Assembly: GCA_001298545.1 (NCBI GenBank)
Contig: LJCX01000033.1
Location: 62,001-126,000 of the forward strand
Reading direction: 5' to 3'
DNA: 64,000 nt
Source: Actinobacteria bacterium OV320
GTDB lineage: Bacteria; Actinomycetota; Actinomycetes; Streptomycetales; Streptomycetaceae
The notes under the pieces were generated by a model that saw only the letters and a list, made by a program, of their open reading frames with translations, was not told where the DNA came from and did no database searches. The stretch's first letter is position 1, and every line of letters begins with the position of its first letter. The translations under genes were made by a program, and so were the position numbers. Of the stretch, positions 34,203 to 42,910 are shown piece by piece.

Positions 34203-34234
34203 GCGTATCGCGGGCGTATCGAAAACCGCATACG
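34203..34234 (+). promoter_or_regulatory. Direct repeats upstream of the VanZ-like gene
   Basis: GCGTATCG occurs at 34203 and 34214, 11 bp apart (one helical turn), followed by GCATACG at 34228. Tandem repeats on one DNA face suit an OmpR/PhoB-type regulator such as the one encoded at 35041. A related dyad lies upstream of that gene. Confidence 0.45.
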
Positions 34235-34267
34235 CCGCCGCAACGGCCGTCCGTCTCCAATGGGGGC

Positions 34268-34972
34268 GTGAATCACAACGCATCCCTTTCGGCATCGTCC
34301 CGCCGCACGCGCGGGGTCGTGCTTCTCGGCCTGTTGGTCCTCGGCCTCGCGAGCGCCGTGTTCGTCGTGCGGCGGCCGCTCATGATGTCCGCTCCGAGGT
34401 GCATGGCCGGGCAGTGGCACGGCTGCTTCGACACCTTCAACGGCGTGGTGCTCATGACGCTGGTCGCGCTGCCGCTGGCCGTGCTGGTGGTCTGGGCTCT
34501 GGCGCTCCGTCGGCGTGCCGCCGGCGTCACGTGGGCCTGGCGGATGTCGCTGGCGGAGGTGGGCATGGTCCACGGGACGGTGCCGTTCCTGTGGCTGACC
34601 ATGATGCCGGGCGGCGAGGCCGACACCGCCCCCGCCCGGGTGAGCCTGGTACCGCTGCGGGACCTGGTCACGATGGGGCCCCTCGGAATCGTCGGCAACC
34701 TGCTGGTCTTCGCGTCACTGGGGTTCTTCGCCCCGATGCGGTGCGCGGCGCTGGCGTCCCTGCCGCGGATCCTGGCCCTCGGGGCGGGCTGCTCGGCCCT
34801 GGTCGAGACCGCGCAGTACGTCCTGCGGCTCGACCGGGTGTCCTCCGTGGACGACGTACTGGTCAACGCCACCGGCGCCGTGCTGGCCGGACTGGCGTCG
34901 CGCCGCTGGTGGCGCACCACGGCGGAAGCCCCGTCGGACCGGCCCCGCCCCGCGCCGGCACCGGCAGGCTGA
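34268..34972 (+). CDS. VanZ-like membrane protein
   Basis: A 234-residue integral membrane protein with about five helices. It starts at GTG 34268 (VNHNASLSASSRRTRGVVLL). Conserved VanZ-family stretches are VSLVPLRDLVTMGPLGIVGN then LLVFASLGFFAPM, ALVETAQYVLRLDRVSSVDD and VLVNATGAVLAGL. VanZ proteins contribute to teicoplanin tolerance in enterococci; in actinobacteria their role is mostly unknown. It lies 68 bp before a two-component system of the VanR/VanS general type and shares GCATACG/CGTATCG words upstream, suggesting a common control circuit. No VanHAX genes are present. Confidence 0.85.
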   Translation: MNHNASLSASSRRTRGVVLLGLLVLGLASAVFVVRRPLMMSAPRCMAGQWHGCFDTFNGVVLMTLVALPLAVLVVWALALRRRAAGVTWAWRMSLAEVGMVHGTVPFLWLTMMPGGEADTAPARVSLVPLRDLVTMGPLGIVGNLLVFASLGFFAPMRCAALASLPRILALGAGCSALVETAQYVLRLDRVSSVDDVLVNATGAVLAGLASRRWWRTTAEAPSDRPRPAPAPAG

Positions 34973-34998
34973 GTCGCCTGCCCGGTGGACACACGCGT

Positions 34999-35021
34999 CC
35001 GCATACGTCGGCGATATGCGG
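34999..35021 (+). promoter_or_regulatory. Inverted repeat before the response-regulator gene
   Basis: CCGCATA (34999-35005) and TATGCGG (35015-35021) form a 7-bp dyad with a 9-bp spacer, ending 19 nt before the ATG at 35041. The GCATACG word is shared with the repeats upstream of the VanZ-like gene, so it is a candidate autoregulatory site. Confidence 0.45.
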
Positions 35022-35040
35022 TGCTGCTTAGGCTGCGGAC

Positions 35041-35775
35041 ATGCGCGTACTGATCGTGGAGGACGAGCCCTACCTGGCCGAAGCCGTCCGTGACGGTCTG
35101 CGGCTGGAGGCGATCGCCGCCGACATCGCAGGCGACGGCGACTCCGCCCTGGAACTGCTCAGCGTCAACTCCTACGACCTCGCGGTCCTGGACCGCGACA
35201 TCCCCGGCCCCTCCGGCGACGAGGTCGCCCGGCGCATCGTCGCCTCCGGCAGCGGCATCCCGATCCTCATGCTCACCGCCGCCGACCGGATCGACGACAA
35301 GGCTTCCGGCTTCGGGCTGGGCGCCGACGACTACCTCACCAAACCGTTCGAGCTGCGGGAGCTCGTGCTGCGACTGAGGGCGCTCGACCGCAGACGCGCG
35401 CATGCCCGGCCCCCGGTCCGCGAGATCGCGGGCCTGCGGCTCGACCCCTTCCGCCGGGAGGTCTTCCGCGACGGACGCTACGTCGCGCTCACCCGCAAGC
35501 AGTTCGCCGTCCTCGAAGTACTCGTGACAGCCGACGGCGGGGTCGTCAGCGCCGAAGAGCTGCTGGAACGGGCCTGGGACGAGAACGCCGACCCCCTCAC
35601 CAACGCCGTGCGCATCACCGTCTCCGCACTGCGCAAACGGCTCGGCGAACCCTGGATCATCGCCACGGTGCCCGGCGTCGGCTACCGGATCGACACCGGT
35701 ACGAACACCGCCGCCCCCGGCGGGGACAGCGACCCCGGCACAAACACCACCGGCCCCGGCGGCACCGATGCCTAG
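35041..35775 (+). CDS. OmpR-family response regulator
   Basis: A 244-residue regulator. The receiver domain (1-118) has acidic EDE at 7-9, phospho-acceptor Asp51 (AVLDRDIPGPSGDE), Thr in LMLTAADR and Lys in YLTKPFELREL. The DNA-binding winged helix spans about 125-220, with LDPFRREVFRDGRYVALTRK, RAWDENADPLTNAVRITVSA and LRKRLGEPWIIATVPGVGYR. A Gly/Thr/Pro-rich C-terminal tail of about 20 residues is unusual. It overlaps the kinase gene by 8 nt. The signal is unknown; it probably controls the VanZ-like gene. Confidence 0.93.
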   Translation: MRVLIVEDEPYLAEAVRDGLRLEAIAADIAGDGDSALELLSVNSYDLAVLDRDIPGPSGDEVARRIVASGSGIPILMLTAADRIDDKASGFGLGADDYLTKPFELRELVLRLRALDRRRAHARPPVREIAGLRLDPFRREVFRDGRYVALTRKQFAVLEVLVTADGGVVSAEELLERAWDENADPLTNAVRITVSALRKRLGEPWIIATVPGVGYRIDTGTNTAAPGGDSDPGTNTTGPGGTDA

Positions 35776-36871
35776 ACGCCCGGGGCACAGCGCCCGGCTG
35801 AAACTGACCCTCAGTTATGCCGGGTTCCTCTTCGTCGCCGGCACTCTCCTGCTGGCCGTGATGTGGGTGTTCGTGCTGCGTTGGCTGCCGGCCCACGACC
35901 CCGGATACCTCCAGGAGAAGTTCGGCGCCGTGATCATCGTCGGGCCCAACCGCACCGACCTTCTGCGCGGCTTCGCGCCCGCCGCGGCCACGGCGCTGGC
36001 CTTCCTCCTCCTGTTCGGCCTCCTGGGCGGATGGCTCCTCGCCGGCCGGATGCTCGCACCGCTCACACGGATCACCGACGCGGCACGGATGGCCGGGAAG
36101 GGGTCGCTGTCCCACCGGATCCGCATGAAGGGCCGCCAGGACGAGTTCCGTGAGCTCTCCGACGCGTTCGACTCGATGCTCGACCAACTCGAGTCCCACG
36201 TCGCCGAGCAGCAGAGGTTCGCCGCGAACGCCTCCCACGAACTGCGCACCCCGCTGGCGATCTCGCGGACCCTCCTCGATGTCGCGCGCAAGGACCCCAC
36301 GCGGGACCGGGGCGAACTCATCGAGCGCCTGCACGCCGTCAATACACGGGCGATCGACCTCACCGAGGCCCTTCTGCTGCTCGGCCGCGGCGACCGCGGA
36401 AACTTCACCCGCGAGAGCGTCGACCTCTCCCTCCTCGCCGAAGAGGCCGCCGAAACGCTCCTTCCCCTCGCCGAACAGCGCCGGATCATCCTCGACGTCA
36501 CCGGCGGGGCGGCCCGGACCAGCGGCTCCGCGGAGCTCCTGCTGCGGATGGTGACGAACCTCGTCCAGAACGCCGTCGTCCACAACCTCCCCGCCGACGG
36601 CACCGTGACGGTCCACACCGAGGCGCACGGCGACACGAGCGTGCTGCGGGTCGAGAACACGGGCCGTCGGCTCCCACCGGAACGGGTACCGACCCTCACC
36701 GAACCCTTCCAGCGCGGAACGGAACGCGTACGCACCGACGAGCACCCCGGCGTCGGCCTCGGCCTGGCCATCGTGCACAGCATCGTCCGCGCCCACGATG
36801 GGACCCTCGACCTCGTCCCCCTCCCCACCGGAGGTCTCCTCGTCACCGTCCGGCTCCCCGGCACGCCGTAG
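35768..36871 (+). CDS. Membrane sensor histidine kinase
   Basis: A 367-residue kinase, partner of the preceding regulator. Two transmembrane helices (LTLSYAGFLFVAGTLLLAVM and AAATALAFLLLFGLLGGWLL) bracket a short extracytoplasmic loop of about 35 residues. A HAMP domain follows (GRMLAPLTRITDAARMAGKG). The H box is FAANASHELRTPLAISRTLL with His near residue 158. The N box is MVTNLVQNAVVHN, then F-like EPFQRGTERV and G box HPGVGLGLAIVHSIVRAHDG. The short sensor loop suggests detection within or close to the membrane. Eight-base overlap with the regulator gene indicates coupling. Confidence 0.93.
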   Translation: MPRRPGHSARLKLTLSYAGFLFVAGTLLLAVMWVFVLRWLPAHDPGYLQEKFGAVIIVGPNRTDLLRGFAPAAATALAFLLLFGLLGGWLLAGRMLAPLTRITDAARMAGKGSLSHRIRMKGRQDEFRELSDAFDSMLDQLESHVAEQQRFAANASHELRTPLAISRTLLDVARKDPTRDRGELIERLHAVNTRAIDLTEALLLLGRGDRGNFTRESVDLSLLAEEAAETLLPLAEQRRIILDVTGGAARTSGSAELLLRMVTNLVQNAVVHNLPADGTVTVHTEAHGDTSVLRVENTGRRLPPERVPTLTEPFQRGTERVRTDEHPGVGLGLAIVHSIVRAHDGTLDLVPLPTGGLLVTVRLPGTP

Positions 36872-37083
36872 GCGATCGTCCCCGAGCGGACCCCGGACGG
36901 ACGCCCCGCCCGGCGCGGAGCGGAGCGCGCGTCACCCGCACCCATCCGGAGGAGCACTTCGACCCCGGTGCAGAGCGCCGCGGCGGCCACCAGGATCGTC
37001 GCGGCGAACGTCAGCGCCGGCGCGATACCGACCGACCGGCCACAGGCGTAGCCCACGCCGCTCGGTCCGGTGAGGACGGTTGC
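36872..37083 (-). other. Possible membrane-peptide remnant
   Basis: A minus-strand frame starting at 37056 reads GYACGRSVGIAPALTFAATI then LVAAAALCTGVEVLLRMGAG with good codon bias, before entering the antisense of the kinase gene. One hydrophobic helix can be seen. It may be the front of a lost membrane protein; evidence is thin. Confidence 0.25.
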
Positions 37084-37113
37084 GCGGGGACGGCGCCGCT
37101 CCTCCGTCCCCGC
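37084..37113 (-). terminator. Hairpin after the GH78 gene
   Basis: GCGGGGACGG at 37084-37093 and CCGTCCCCGC at 37104-37113 form a perfect 10-bp stem with a 10-nt loop, 13 nt beyond the rhamnosidase stop codon at 37127. Confidence 0.75.
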
Positions 37114-37126
37114 ATGCCGGCGATGG

Positions 37127-40100
37127 TCAGGCGGTCGCGGTGAAGGTGTAGTGCCCGGCCGGCAGGTGGTAGCTCGCCGGGCCTGCCGGGACGGCCTGGG
37201 CCGGGGCGGCGACCGATTCCGGCCGTGGGGTGGGCACGGTGACGGTGGCGAACGTGTTGACGGGGACGGTGACGCGCAGTTTCAGCCGGCCGCCGGAGAC
37301 CGACCAGCTGCTTGACGCGCTGCCGTAGGGAGTGGCGTACGTGCTGACGGCGGAGGTCAGGCCGCCGCCGGGCCGCGGCGCGATGCGCAGAGAGGCGTAG
37401 CCGGGGCCGGCGGGGCCGAGTCCGCCGACCTGGCGGTAGAGGAAGTCGCCGACCGAGCCGAGCCCGTAGTGGTTGAAGGAATTCATGCCCGGGTCGTTGA
37501 ACGAGCCGTCGGGACGGACGCCGTCCCAGCGTTCCCAGATCGTGGTGGCGCCCTGGTCGATCATGTAGCCCCAGCCCGGGAAGCCGCGCTGCAGCAGTAT
37601 CCGGTAGGCGGTCTCGACATGGCCGTGGTCGGCCAGTACGGGCAGCAGGTTCTCCACGCCGAGGAAGCCGACGCTGAGGTGTCCGTCCGTCGCCGCGACC
37701 TTGGCGGCGAGCTTGTCCGCGGCCGGCCGGGCCAGGGAGGAGGGCAGCAACTCGAAGGCCAGCGCCAGCACATAACCGGTCTGGGTGTTGCCACGGACGG
37801 TGCCGTCGTCCGCGACGAATCGGGCGCGGAAGGCCGCCGCCACCCGGTCGGCGAGCTGTCCGTAGGCGGTGGCCTGCGCGCCGCGGCCGGTGGCGGCCGC
37901 CATACGGGACACCAGACGCGCCGACCAGGCGAAGTAGGCCGTGCAGATGAGGTCCTGAGCCGTGTTGTCGTCGACGTTCAGCCAGTCTCCGAAGGTCTGC
38001 TGATTGCGTATCAGGTCGCTGCCGGAGGTGTCGCGCAGATAGTCGACCCACTTGGCCATGGCCGGGAAGTGCTCGTCGACGACGGTGAGGTCACCGAAGC
38101 GCTGCCACAGCGTGTAGGGGATGATCGTTCCCGCGTCACCCCATCCGGCAGTGCCGGAACCGGCGATGACCGCGGGCGCGACGTCGGTGAAGGCGCCGTT
38201 GGCCTGCTGGGCGTCCGCCAGGTCGTCGACGAACTTGGTCAGCAGGGCGTGCGTGTCGAGATTGAAGGCGGAAGTAGCACAGAAGGCGGCGATGTCTCCT
38301 GTCCAGCCCAGGCGTTCGTCCCGCTGGGGGCAGTCGGTCGGGATCGACAGCATGTTGCTGCGCTCGCCCCACACGATGTTGTGCTGCAGCTTGTTGATCA
38401 GCGCGTCGGAGGTGCTGAACGTGCCCGGCTGCCCGGCATCGGTCCATACCGCGCGGCCGACGACGGTGGTGTCGCCGGGCCGGAAACCGGAAGGCAGCCC
38501 GCTGAGTTCGACGTAACGGTAGCCGTGGACGGTGAACCGGGGTTCGTAGGTCTCGACGCTCCCGGTGCCGGCGAGGGTGAAGCAGTCGGTGGCCTGGGCG
38601 GCGCGCAGGTTCGTGGTGTAGAGCGTGCCGTCGGGGTTGAGGACCTCCGCGTGCCGGACGGTGACCGTGGTGCCGGCGTCGCCGCGGACCGCGATGCGGT
38701 TCCAGCCGGTGAAGTTCTGCCCCAGGTCGAAGATCCACACCCCCGGCTGCGGCTGGGTGATCGACACGGAGCGGAACTCGTGCTGGACGGTGACACCGTT
38801 GTCGACCTGGGCGACCAGTGGGGGAGTGGGCCCGTCGTGCACGACGACGGCCGTCCAGTGGCTGTCGTCGAAACCGGCCGAGTCCCAGCCTTCGGTGTGC
38901 AGACGCGCGTCGTAGGTTTCGCCGTGGTACAGATCGTCCGCCGTGATGGCGCCTGTGCCGGTCTTCCAGCTGCTGTCTGTCGTCACCAGTTGAGTGGATC
39001 CGTCGGTGAAGGTGATGAGCAGCTGCGCCGCGTAGAACGGCTGAGTGCCGTAGCGCTGGTTCCCGGCGAAGCCCAGACTGCCGGAGAACCAGCCGTTGCC
39101 GAGCCACGCGCCGAGCGCGTTCGCTCCCCGCCGGACGTGCGCGGTGACGTCGAACACCTTGTACTGCACGCGCTTGGTGTAGTCGGTCCACCCGGGGGCC
39201 AGCACGTCGTCGCCGACCTTCGCACCGTTGAGCCGGGTCTCGTGCAGACCGAGCGCTGTGGTCAGCAGCCGTGCCGAGGCGACCCGCCCCCGCACGGTGA
39301 AGCTCTTGCGCAGGAGCGGGGCAGGCCCGACGACCCGGACGCCGGATCCCCATGGGCCGCCCCCGTACGAGGCGACCGCGCGTGCCGCGGGCCAGTCCCC
39401 GTCGTCGTATCCGGGGGCTTCCCACCCCGAGGGCGCGTCCTGGTGCGCTTTCCACGATCCGTCTGTCACCACGGTCGGGCCGTCGGGCACCAGGAGTTTG
39501 GCGATGACGCCGGCCGGGGACTGGCTCGTGTTCCGGCTCGCGACCGCGATCGTGTTGTCGCCGCCGCGAAGGTGCGCGGCGACATCGACCAGTGCGGCGC
39601 TCTTCCACGAGTCGGTCACTCGTCTTGAGGTGCTCACCGGAGCCCCGTTGACCCAGACGTCCGCGGTGTCGTCCCCGGTCACGATCAGGCTCGCGACGGC
39701 GGGGACATCGGTCAAGGCGAAGGTGCGGCGGAAGAAACGGGTGGCGGCGGGTACACCGGCCGCGGGATCGCCCTCCGGGTACCAGATCCAGGTGGCCCCC
39801 GACAGATCAGGGCCCGGCGGCCGCCCGATGAACGCGGCGGACCACTCGTCCGCGGCCGCCAGCAGCCCGGTCTCGAACCACTGCGGCTCGCTCCACGAGG
39901 CCGCCCGGCCCTGGACGTCCCAGACCCGTATCCGCCAGAAGTAGCGGGTCAGGCTCTTCAGGGGCTTGCCCGCGTAGGCGATGTCGATCTGCCGGTCGGA
40001 CGGGACCCGGCCGCTGTCCCACAGGTCGCCGGAACCCCGGGCGGTGGACGAGACCTGGATCCGGTAGCCGCCCTGGCGCTGCTGCTGCTCCGTCGAGTCG

Positions 40101-40867
40101 AGGACCCAGCCGAAGCGCGGGTGTGCTGCGTCCACGCCCAGCGGGCTGGCGCGACGCTCCACGGTGCAGGCGTCCACGCTCAGTGGTGAAGGCGCGGCGA
40201 GAGCGGGGGCGGCGACCCCGGCGTACCAGGGTGCCGTTCCGTAGGCGCCGAGATCGCGGGCGGCCGGCCAGCCTTCGACACCGGTGCCGGGCTGTTCCCA
40301 TCCCGAGGACACGGCCTTGCCCGCGACCCAGCGACCGTCGGTGACCACATCGGTCGTGCCACCGGTGGTCACGACGCGCAGCCGTCCGATGACCCCGGCC
40401 GAGCCGCCCTGGTTCCGGCTCGCCAGCGCGATGGTGTTGCTGCCCGTGGTCACGGCCGACCGCAGATCCACGTACAGCGCGTTGCGCCACGAACGGGCGA
40501 CTCTGGGCGAGCCGGCCAGAGGCTTGCCGTTGAGCCACACATCGACGGTGTCGTCGCCGGTGACGACGAGCTGTGCGTCGGTCACCTCGCCCTCCGCGAC
40601 GGAGAAAGCGGTACGGAAGTAGCGGTGTCCGACGGGGGCGTCGGTGCCGGGATTCCCTTCCGGGTACCAGATCCAATGGGCCCGGGACAGCTCGACGGGC
40701 TCGGCACGCGGTGTGCCGGTGGCCGCCTGTGCGCGGCCGGCGGCTCCCGTCGCGATCACACCCGCAGCCAGCGCCGACGCCGTGCCGAGGAAGTGGCGTC
40801 TACTGAACGGGGGTTGTTCGGGGTGCGCGGGCGAGTCGGGGGTGGGGGGAGTGGTCTGGCTTGCCAA
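37127..40867 (-). CDS. Tat-exported GH78 alpha-L-rhamnosidase
   Basis: A 1,246-residue secreted glycosidase. The N-terminus has the twin-arginine motif FSRRHFLGTASALAAG. Two related jelly-roll modules of about 150 residues follow: one from about residue 61 (AHWIWYPEGNPGTDAPVGHR) and one from about 356 (ATWIWYPEGDPAAGVPAATR); both contain VTGDD-ADVW-NG. A fibronectin-like segment (HPRFGWVLDSTEQQQRQGGY) lies between them. The C-terminal GH78 (alpha/alpha)6 domain carries the acid motif near residue 847, DCPQRDERLGWTGDIAAF, then WDG-x-N-like WERWDGVRPDGSFNDPGMNS and a SFNHYGLGSVGDFLYR tract. The start is TTG 40867, with AAGGAG 7 nt upstream. It removes L-rhamnose from plant glycans; a LacI-type operator lies in its promoter. 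Confidence 0.92.
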   Translation of the reverse strand: MASQTTPPTPDSPAHPEQPPFSRRHFLGTASALAAGVIATGAAGRAQAATGTPRAEPVELSRAHWIWYPEGNPGTDAPVGHRYFRTAFSVAEGEVTDAQLVVTGDDTVDVWLNGKPLAGSPRVARSWRNALYVDLRSAVTTGSNTIALASRNQGGSAGVIGRLRVVTTGGTTDVVTDGRWVAGKAVSSGWEQPGTGVEGWPAARDLGAYGTAPWYAGVAAPALAAPSPLSVDACTVERRASPLGVDAAHPRFGWVLDSTEQQQRQGGYRIQVSSTARGSGDLWDSGRVPSDRQIDIAYAGKPLKSLTRYFWRIRVWDVQGRAASWSEPQWFETGLLAAADEWSAAFIGRPPGPDLSGATWIWYPEGDPAAGVPAATRFFRRTFALTDVPAVASLIVTGDDTADVWVNGAPVSTSRRVTDSWKSAALVDVAAHLRGGDNTIAVASRNTSQSPAGVIAKLLVPDGPTVVTDGSWKAHQDAPSGWEAPGYDDGDWPAARAVASYGGGPWGSGVRVVGPAPLLRKSFTVRGRVASARLLTTALGLHETRLNGAKVGDDVLAPGWTDYTKRVQYKVFDVTAHVRRGANALGAWLGNGWFSGSLGFAGNQRYGTQPFYAAQLLITFTDGSTQLVTTDSSWKTGTGAITADDLYHGETYDARLHTEGWDSAGFDDSHWTAVVVHDGPTPPLVAQVDNGVTVQHEFRSVSITQPQPGVWIFDLGQNFTGWNRIAVRGDAGTTVTVRHAEVLNPDGTLYTTNLRAAQATDCFTLAGTGSVETYEPRFTVHGYRYVELSGLPSGFRPGDTTVVGRAVWTDAGQPGTFSTSDALINKLQHNIVWGERSNMLSIPTDCPQRDERLGWTGDIAAFCATSAFNLDTHALLTKFVDDLADAQQANGAFTDVAPAVIAGSGTAGWGDAGTIIPYTLWQRFGDLTVVDEHFPAMAKWVDYLRDTSGSDLIRNQQTFGDWLNVDDNTAQDLICTAYFAWSARLVSRMAAATGRGAQATAYGQLADRVAAAFRARFVADDGTVRGNTQTGYVLALAFELLPSSLARPAADKLAAKVAATDGHLSVGFLGVENLLPVLADHGHVETAYRILLQRGFPGWGYMIDQGATTIWERWDGVRPDGSFNDPGMNSFNHYGLGSVGDFLYRQVGGLGPAGPGYASLRIAPRPGGGLTSAVSTYATPYGSASSSWSVSGGRLKLRVTVPVNTFATVTVPTPRPESVAAPAQAVPAGPASYHLPAGHYTFTATA

Positions 40868-41014
40868 CGGAGTACTCCTTCTCGCGGGTCAGGCGAAGCA
40901 GGACGGCCGGGCTGAGCGGTGGGCTCGGACGGCGGCTCCCGGTCCGGGCGCGGCCTGTGGTGGGTGGACGATGACCGGTTCGACGGCAGCACACAGCGAG
41001 CCTCGGCAGTGGGA

Positions 41015-41028
41015 TTGAATCGTTTCAA
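41015..41028 (-). promoter_or_regulatory. LacI-type operator for the rhamnosidase gene
   Basis: TTGAATCGTTTCAA is one mismatch from the LacI/GalR palindrome TTGAAACGTTTCAA. It lies just downstream of the -10 box at 41046-41051, the position for blocking transcription. The repressor gene is not recognised nearby. Confidence 0.6.
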
Positions 41029-41045
41029 ACTGCCAAGGCGATGGA

Positions 41046-41074
41046 AAACTATGAGAGTTGACGAGTGACGTCAA
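41046..41074 (-). promoter_or_regulatory. Promoter of the GH78 gene
   Basis: On the minus strand TTGACG (41074-41069) and TAGTTT (41051-41046) are separated by exactly 17 nt, a good match to a vegetative sigma-70-type promoter. It lies about 180 nt before the TTG start. Confidence 0.6.
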
Positions 41075-41432
41075 TAGATTGGCCGGGTCATCCGCTCGCG
41101 TTCGCACTCCCACCGGGTGGCGGCGCGTCGTGACTTCGGTGGGACGTCAGCGCACGGCAGAGGCCGAAGGGGCCGGGTCGGTGCGCCTGCTGGGACGCGT
41201 GGTGCGAGCGACGCGGACCTGGCGGCATGCTGCCGCCGCGCATGACGGGGGAGCCTCAGGAGGAACCTCCCGGTGTGTCTTCGCCGAACCCGACGATCAC
41301 GGACTCGCCCGCCCGAGCGGCGGGTTGGCCACCGAGCTGCACCTGGCGGTCGAGCAGCAGAGGCTCCTCACCCTGCTTGTCGCCGTCGGGCGGCGTACTG
41401 ACCCGCCGATGCCCGACTACGCCCGACGCGCT
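41075..41432. other. Gene-free stretch
   Basis: About 360 bp between the rhamnosidase promoter and the 3' end of the SDR gene. No frame has a recognisable motif and no clear hairpin was seen. Confidence 0.35.
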
Positions 41433-42182
41433 TCACCGGCCCAGTGCCGCGCCCCCGTTGATGTGCAGCAGTTGCCCCGTCATGTACGCGGCCTCGGGCG
41501 AAGCCACGTAGTGGACGGCGGCGGCGATCTCCGACGGCAGGCCGGCGCGGCCCGTCAGGGACTGGGCGACCCGGGAGGCGACGAAGTCCGGTGTGGCGCG
41601 GTCTCCGAAGAACTCGGTGTCGGCGACGAATCCGGGGGCGACCGCGTTCGCGGTGATGCCTTCGGGGCCGAGCCGCTGGGCGAGGTCGTACGTGTAGCTG
41701 TTGACCCAGCCCTTCGAGCCGCCGTAGGAGCCGGCGCCGCGCAAGGAGGCGATCGAGGAGAGCTGGATGATGCGGCCCCCGGGTCGGCGCATGTGGGGGA
41801 GCAGAGCCTCGGTGAGGAGAACGGCGGTCAGGACGTTGGCGTCGAAGTTGCGGCGGTAGCTGTCGGCGATCGCGGTGAGCGAGCCGTCGTGCGAAGGAGC
41901 GACGTTGCCGCCGGCGTTGGCGACGAGAACGCCGAGAGGCGTCTCGTCCACGGTGATGAACTCGACTGCCCCGCGTACCTGTTCGGGGTCCGAGAGGTCG
42001 GCCGCGTACCAGTCGGCCGTCGACTCGCCGTGGGCGTCGTTCAACTCCTCGGCGGCCTTGCGCAGTACGCCCTCGCGGCGCCCGAGCAGGACGACACGGT
42101 CCCCGTCGGCGGCGAACCTGCGCGCGGTCGCCAGTCCGATGCCGGTTCCGCCCCCTGACACCACAACACGGCGCTGCAGCAT
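41433..42182 (-). CDS. Short-chain dehydrogenase/reductase
   Basis: A 249-residue classical SDR of FabG type: VVVSGGGTGIGLATARRFAA (TGxxxGIG), VVLLGRREGVL, ANAGG in LVANAGGNVAPS, catalytic Ser in IIQLSSIASLRGAGSYGGSK with Tyr and Lys, VAPGFVADTEFFG and the C-terminal MTGQLLHINGGAALG. RRE after strand 2 favours NADP. ATG 42182 is preceded by GGAAGGAC at 5 nt; the GTG five codons upstream overlaps that site and is rejected. Substrate unknown; single gene. Confidence 0.9.
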   Translation of the reverse strand: MLQRRVVVSGGGTGIGLATARRFAADGDRVVLLGRREGVLRKAAEELNDAHGESTADWYAADLSDPEQVRGAVEFITVDETPLGVLVANAGGNVAPSHDGSLTAIADSYRRNFDANVLTAVLLTEALLPHMRRPGGRIIQLSSIASLRGAGSYGGSKGWVNSYTYDLAQRLGPEGITANAVAPGFVADTEFFGDRATPDFVASRVAQSLTGRAGLPSEIAAAVHYVASPEAAYMTGQLLHINGGAALGR

Positions 42183-42387
42183 GGCCGTCCTTCCCACCGC
42201 GTCATTGTCTTCGCATGTGAATCACAGTCATGTGCGTGTACAGCACGCGCGAGGCTACGGAGTGCATGACGACTCGTCAAGGGGTGGTGCGTCGGGCAGC
42301 GGTGCCCAGGCTCGGGGGCCGGCGCCGATCCGTCGCGCGAGTGCGCGGGCTCGTGGCCGAACGGCGGTGTGGCAGTGGTGAACGGCC

Positions 42388-42577
42388 GTGTCGGGACGGC
42401 TGGTCCACGTGCTTGCGGAGCGGGAGTTCCGGCGCGTGCGCACCGACCGGAACCGCGACAAGATCACCAGCGCCGAGCAGGAGCGGCTGCTCGGCGGCTG
42501 TGGCCCCGGAGTGGATTCCGCAGGCCAGCGCCGCCGAACGGCACATCCTCGACGGGGACGCACTGCTCCCGGCCTGA
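42388..42577 (+). pseudogene. Possible ThiF/MoeY-family remnant
   Basis: Frame one from 42388 reads GRLVHVLAEREFRRVRTDRN then RDKITSAEQERLL. This resembles the RRNRDKIT..EQ..L lead-in to ThiF/E1-like Rossmann domains. It then shifts to a second frame giving APEWIPQASAAERHILDGDA LLPA and a stop. The whole nucleotide-binding domain is absent. The identification rests on a short motif remembered from the family. Confidence 0.35.
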
Positions 42578-42838
42578 CGACCGCCCCACGAAGCACGGCC
42601 CGGACGGCCGGACGGCCGCCCCGGCTTCGTGCCGACGGGAGGGGACCTGGCTCGCCTCTTCTGCGACCCGACGTGGCAGGAGGGGTGTCGGCTCGGGCAG
42701 GACGAGACAGTCTCCGACTGCGCGAGCCGCTCGCGCAGCCGGAAGGCTCGCCCGCCCGGCCGGAACGAGGACTCGGCCGCGGCCCACGCTGCCGCGCACG
42801 TGTGGCGGCCGTCGCCGCATCGTGCAGGAATGAGGCTG

Positions 42839-42858
42839 TACGGGTCAGAAGACCCGTA
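42839..42858. repeat. Perfect 8-bp inverted repeat
   Basis: TACGGGTC-AGAA-GACCCGTA is a tight hairpin; GACCCGTACGGG follows about 8 nt later, so alternative pairings are possible. It lies about 150 bp before the SDR gene at 43010, in a region without genes, and may be regulatory. Confidence 0.4.
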
Positions 42859-42910
42859 GACCCGAGACCCGTACGGGAGGTTCCGCCGGGTGCACCGGTA
42901 GGACCGTCGT

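Noticed and set aside
34268..36871. VanS/VanR glycopeptide-resistance cluster
   Set aside because: Kinase, regulator and VanZ-like genes are present, but VanH, VanA-type ligase and VanX are absent, so resistance cannot be claimed.
37469..39628. 719-codon plus-strand frame inside the rhamnosidase gene
   Set aside because: Antisense to a GH78 gene with catalytic motifs; no domain of its own.
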